Assembly (NCBI GenBank): GCA_024233875.1
Contig: JACKPB010000002.1
Coordinates: forward strand, 393,757-457,756
Source: Leptospiraceae bacterium
Lineage (GTDB): Bacteria; Spirochaetota; Leptospiria; Leptospirales; Leptospiraceae
Direction of reading: 5' to 3'
Length of the DNA stretch: 64,000 nt
The notes under the pieces are model-generated. The model saw only the letters and a list, made by a program, of their open reading frames with translations, made no database searches and had not been told where the DNA came from. The position numbers were made by a program, and so were the translations under genes. Every line of letters starts with the position of its first letter. Within the stretch, counting starts at the first letter, position 1. Below, piece after piece: positions 61,873 to 64,000 of this stretch.

Positions 61873-64000
61873 TTGTGTCTATCAAAAAATATTTGTTTGC
61901 TTTAATATATTGATCTAGAATTTTCTTTAAAGCCTCAGAGTAATTTTCCTTTGATTTAAGGAGATTGTCATTAAAGGAATCCGGAAAATTAATTTTTTCT
62001 TTAGAAAAGGCAAAATTATACTTTTCTCTAAAATCAGAAATGTCTCTTTCAACATTTTGTAGCTTTTGTAGAATCTGAAGATTTGAATCTGTAAAAGGAT
62101 AATTTACTCGATTAGGTAATCCAAAATCTTTCCTTAATGAATTTTCTGAAATTTGGTTATACATTCCTGAATCTAGTTTATCCCCATTAAATTTGGTAAT
62201 CTTTGTTTCAGATACGTCAAAAGTTGTTAATACTTCATCTTTGAACATAGGAATCATTTTTACTTTTTTATCAATCGGATCAAATTCTTCACAAAGCAAA
62301 TAATTTTCGTTTAAGTCTGCTTTTATATCTAATTTTCTCAAAATTTGTTTCTGATAAAAATCAATAATGACTTCAAATTTATTTCCAAAATTTTCATCAA
62401 AATTATAATCTTTATTATTTTTATGTTTTTCCTCCACTGAAGATTTAATTAATTGATAAAACTTTTCCTCTTCTTTTGTAAGAGAAACACCATTTATTAA
62501 TTCATCTTTTCTTGAATTAAAAATTTTTAACTCTAAAAGCGGAGAAATTGTATTATTAATTGCTTCTTTGAGATTCTGATTTCCTAATTGTCCCCCGTTT
62601 AATTGACGCAAAGAATGAACCATTTCATGTCCTAGTACTACATATGGTTGAAAAGTATAATTTTCTTTTACTTTAGATGAATCAACTATTTCTCCATTCT
62701 GAATAAATTCTTTTTCTGCAACTTTAACGGAATCTCTCTTAAAACTAGGATTAAAAGTAATATATGAACCTTTCGAAGAATAGCTGTCCTTAACTTGGGT
62801 TGTAAACGCATTATCAGTTTTCTTAACATTATAAAAATTCAAAGGCTCTTTTCTGTTTATAAAAGTTTCTTGAATCAATTTCTCAGAACTAATCTTTGTC
62901 TCTTTTACTCCATCTAATTTTTGATAAGTCAAATTTCCATCTTCATCAACTTCAAACCAATAGGAATCTGTCATTTTGTTAAAATTATCCGCCATTGTTT
63001 GTTGGTAGGATTTTAACTCCGAGCTTCCTATTTTATATTTGATGATTCCTTTCGGAGAATTTTCATCGGTTACTCCCACTTTCACAGAACTCAAAGTAAC
63101 CATTGGCATCAACCCACCTTCCTGTTTCCTTCTTTCTACTTCGGCACGTTTAGCTTCCAAGTCTATTTCTTTTGGATTAAAAATAGCTTCGTTTGTCTTC
63201 TTTTTTGGGTCAGGGTCAGAACCGTATTCAACATGGTAATTAATCCCAAGCCAGGGAGTCTCTGCCATTGTAATGAGATTTTCCATTACTTCTGCTTTCT
63301 TACCTTCTTGTTTATCTTGGGGAAGTTCTTTGATCTGTGATGGAGAAATTCCTGTTCCCAGTTTGCCCACTTCTTTTAGCACACTGGTGAAGTTTGGAAT
63401 TGAACTATTTTCCTTTTGAATATTTTTGATAGAATCCATTGCATCCAGTAAAGATTTTTTTAAATCAGGATTATCTTTCCCCATCTTTGCAATCAATTTT
63501 AGAGTCTCACTTTCTCCCATCGATGCATAATAATTCATTACAATAGACTTCTGTCGATCTAGTAGGCTTGTCACCTTTGGCACAGCAATCTTCTCAAGCA
63601 ACATTTGTGGATCGGGTTCATTCTGATCATTTTTCGGATAGGTAAAATCTTTCCCATCCTTAGTAGTTCGAATATTATCCTCTACCCACTTTTCCGCAGG
63701 TTTTTCGAACTTTTTAATTCGTTGGCTTGGTGGAGTTTCTTCCCATTTTTTCACCGCACCGGCTAAGGCATCATAATATTTGGTTGTATTTGCAGGGTCT
63801 TTTTTACAAAGAATTGCAAGCATTTCTGCTGCCTTTTCCTTAGTAGTAGCAAAATAATATTGCTCCAAAATTTCGCTATTCGTTACAAAGACCGGATCAG
63901 CTGGTACTTCTCCATATTCATTATCTTTATAACTATCATCTAATTGAGAGATATTGCCGTAATTTGCTGACAAAGATATTATTGGCTCTTCTTTGATTAT
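61853..64000 (-). CDS. large protein with HExxH (M91-like) metallopeptidase domain, 5' end outside window
   Basis: The frame is open to the window edge, so at least 715 residues of a larger protein are seen; the TTG at 63973 is not necessarily the start. Near the middle, YVVLGHEMVHSLRQLNGG gives an HExxH zinc motif in a context like M91 (NleD-type) peptidases, preceded by ITFNPSF. The N-terminal visible part (about the first 105 residues) is homologous to the orphan module at 60236-60664. A 200-residue tail follows the peptidase region. The coding DNA from about 62000-62900 is very AT-rich. This fits a polymorphic toxin or effector with a variable C-terminal end. The substrate is unknown. Confidence 0.65.
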   Translation of the reverse strand: MIKEEPIISLSANYGNISQLDDSYKDNEYGEVPADPVFVTNSEILEQYYFATTKEKAAEMLAILCKKDPANTTKYYDALAGAVKKWEETPPSQRIKKFEKPAEKWVEDNIRTTKDGKDFTYPKNDQNEPDPQMLLEKIAVPKVTSLLDRQKSIVMNYYASMGESETLKLIAKMGKDNPDLKKSLLDAMDSIKNIQKENSSIPNFTSVLKEVGKLGTGISPSQIKELPQDKQEGKKAEVMENLITMAETPWLGINYHVEYGSDPDPKKKTNEAIFNPKEIDLEAKRAEVERRKQEGGLMPMVTLSSVKVGVTDENSPKGIIKYKIGSSELKSYQQTMADNFNKMTDSYWFEVDEDGNLTYQKLDGVKETKISSEKLIQETFINRKEPLNFYNVKKTDNAFTTQVKDSYSSKGSYITFNPSFKRDSVKVAEKEFIQNGEIVDSSKVKENYTFQPYVVLGHEMVHSLRQLNGGQLGNQNLKEAINNTISPLLELKIFNSRKDELINGVSLTKEEEKFYQLIKSSVEEKHKNNKDYNFDENFGNKFEVIIDFYQKQILRKLDIKADLNENYLLCEEFDPIDKKVKMIPMFKDEVLTTFDVSETKITKFNGDKLDSGMYNQISENSLRKDFGLPNRVNYPFTDSNLQILQKLQNVERDISDFREKYNFAFSKEKINFPDSFNDNLLKSKENYSEALKKILDQYIKANKYFLIDTIEYFDD

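Noticed and set aside
1..64000. CRISPR arrays, tRNA or rRNA genes, intact insertion sequences
   Set aside because: I saw no regularly spaced direct repeats of CRISPR type, no cloverleaf-like sequence and no intact transposase; the tandem similarity at 1-3915 is protein-module repetition.

Overview
The window looks like chromosome from a Leptospira-type spirochaete. It is AT-rich (about 40% GC by eye). It has spirochaetal lipoprotein signals ending in Ser/Gly-rich lipoboxes, several multidomain class III adenylate cyclases, a CheA with a C-terminal receiver, hemL, a methylmalonyl-CoA mutase and many TPR proteins. The genus is inferred from gene content; no rRNA, tRNA or other marker fixes the species.

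Layout. 1-3915: 3' part of a giant Calx-beta-like repeat surface protein, convergent with a TPR lipoprotein. 5.1-7.0 kb: HAMP adenylate cyclase plus a small unknown protein. 7.0-9.6 kb (minus): NAD kinase-like, hemL, DUF1761. 9.9-12.8 kb (plus): HATPase protein, then an HU-like protein, an unknown, an NAD(P)-binding protein and an SH3b protein. 13.0-18.0 kb (minus): tight five-gene unit cheD-HDOD-aroK-GT-C-GT87. 18.2-29.7 kb: TraB, nucleotidyltransferase-like pair, GT2, DUF2892 protein with a CsoR/CstR-like operator, a 1077-aa 7TM-GAF-GAF adenylate cyclase, TIGR00027 methyltransferase, ankyrin protein and membrane AraC regulator. 30.2-37.2 kb (plus): six-gene cassette of PqqD-like protein, ATP-grasp ligase, PLP decarboxylase, urea-transporter/M23 peptidase fusion, TPR/YaiO-like outer-membrane protein and TPR protein. 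37.2-43.2 kb: DUF3592, methylmalonyl-CoA mutase, TerC, ferritin-like protein and class V aminotransferase. 43.4-46.9 kb: paired sensor proteins with complementary lost residues. 47.9-59.5 kb: chemosensory operon cheW-cheW-like-cheB-cheR-cheA-REC/cyclase, flanked by two chemoreceptors, one carrying an N-terminal STAS/SpoIIAA-like domain. 59.6-64.0 kb: an accessory, very AT-rich region with an Rpn-nuclease remnant, an orphan DUF2281 antitoxin, an orphan toxin-tip fragment, two overlapping small exported proteins and the 3' part of a large protein ending in an HExxH metallopeptidase domain. This resembles a polymorphic toxin/immunity locus.

How it fits together. Signalling dominates: three adenylate cyclases, a full chemosensory array with a cyclase as the last gene of the operon, and two-component proteins. 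Several receiver or kinase modules have lost key residues (Asp to Glu receivers, His to Lys kinase), which points to protein-protein wiring rather than classical phosphorelay. The best candidates for undescribed systems are the PqqD/ATP-grasp/decarboxylase/urea-transporter-M23/YaiO cassette and the toxin locus with its displaced C-terminal module at the right edge.
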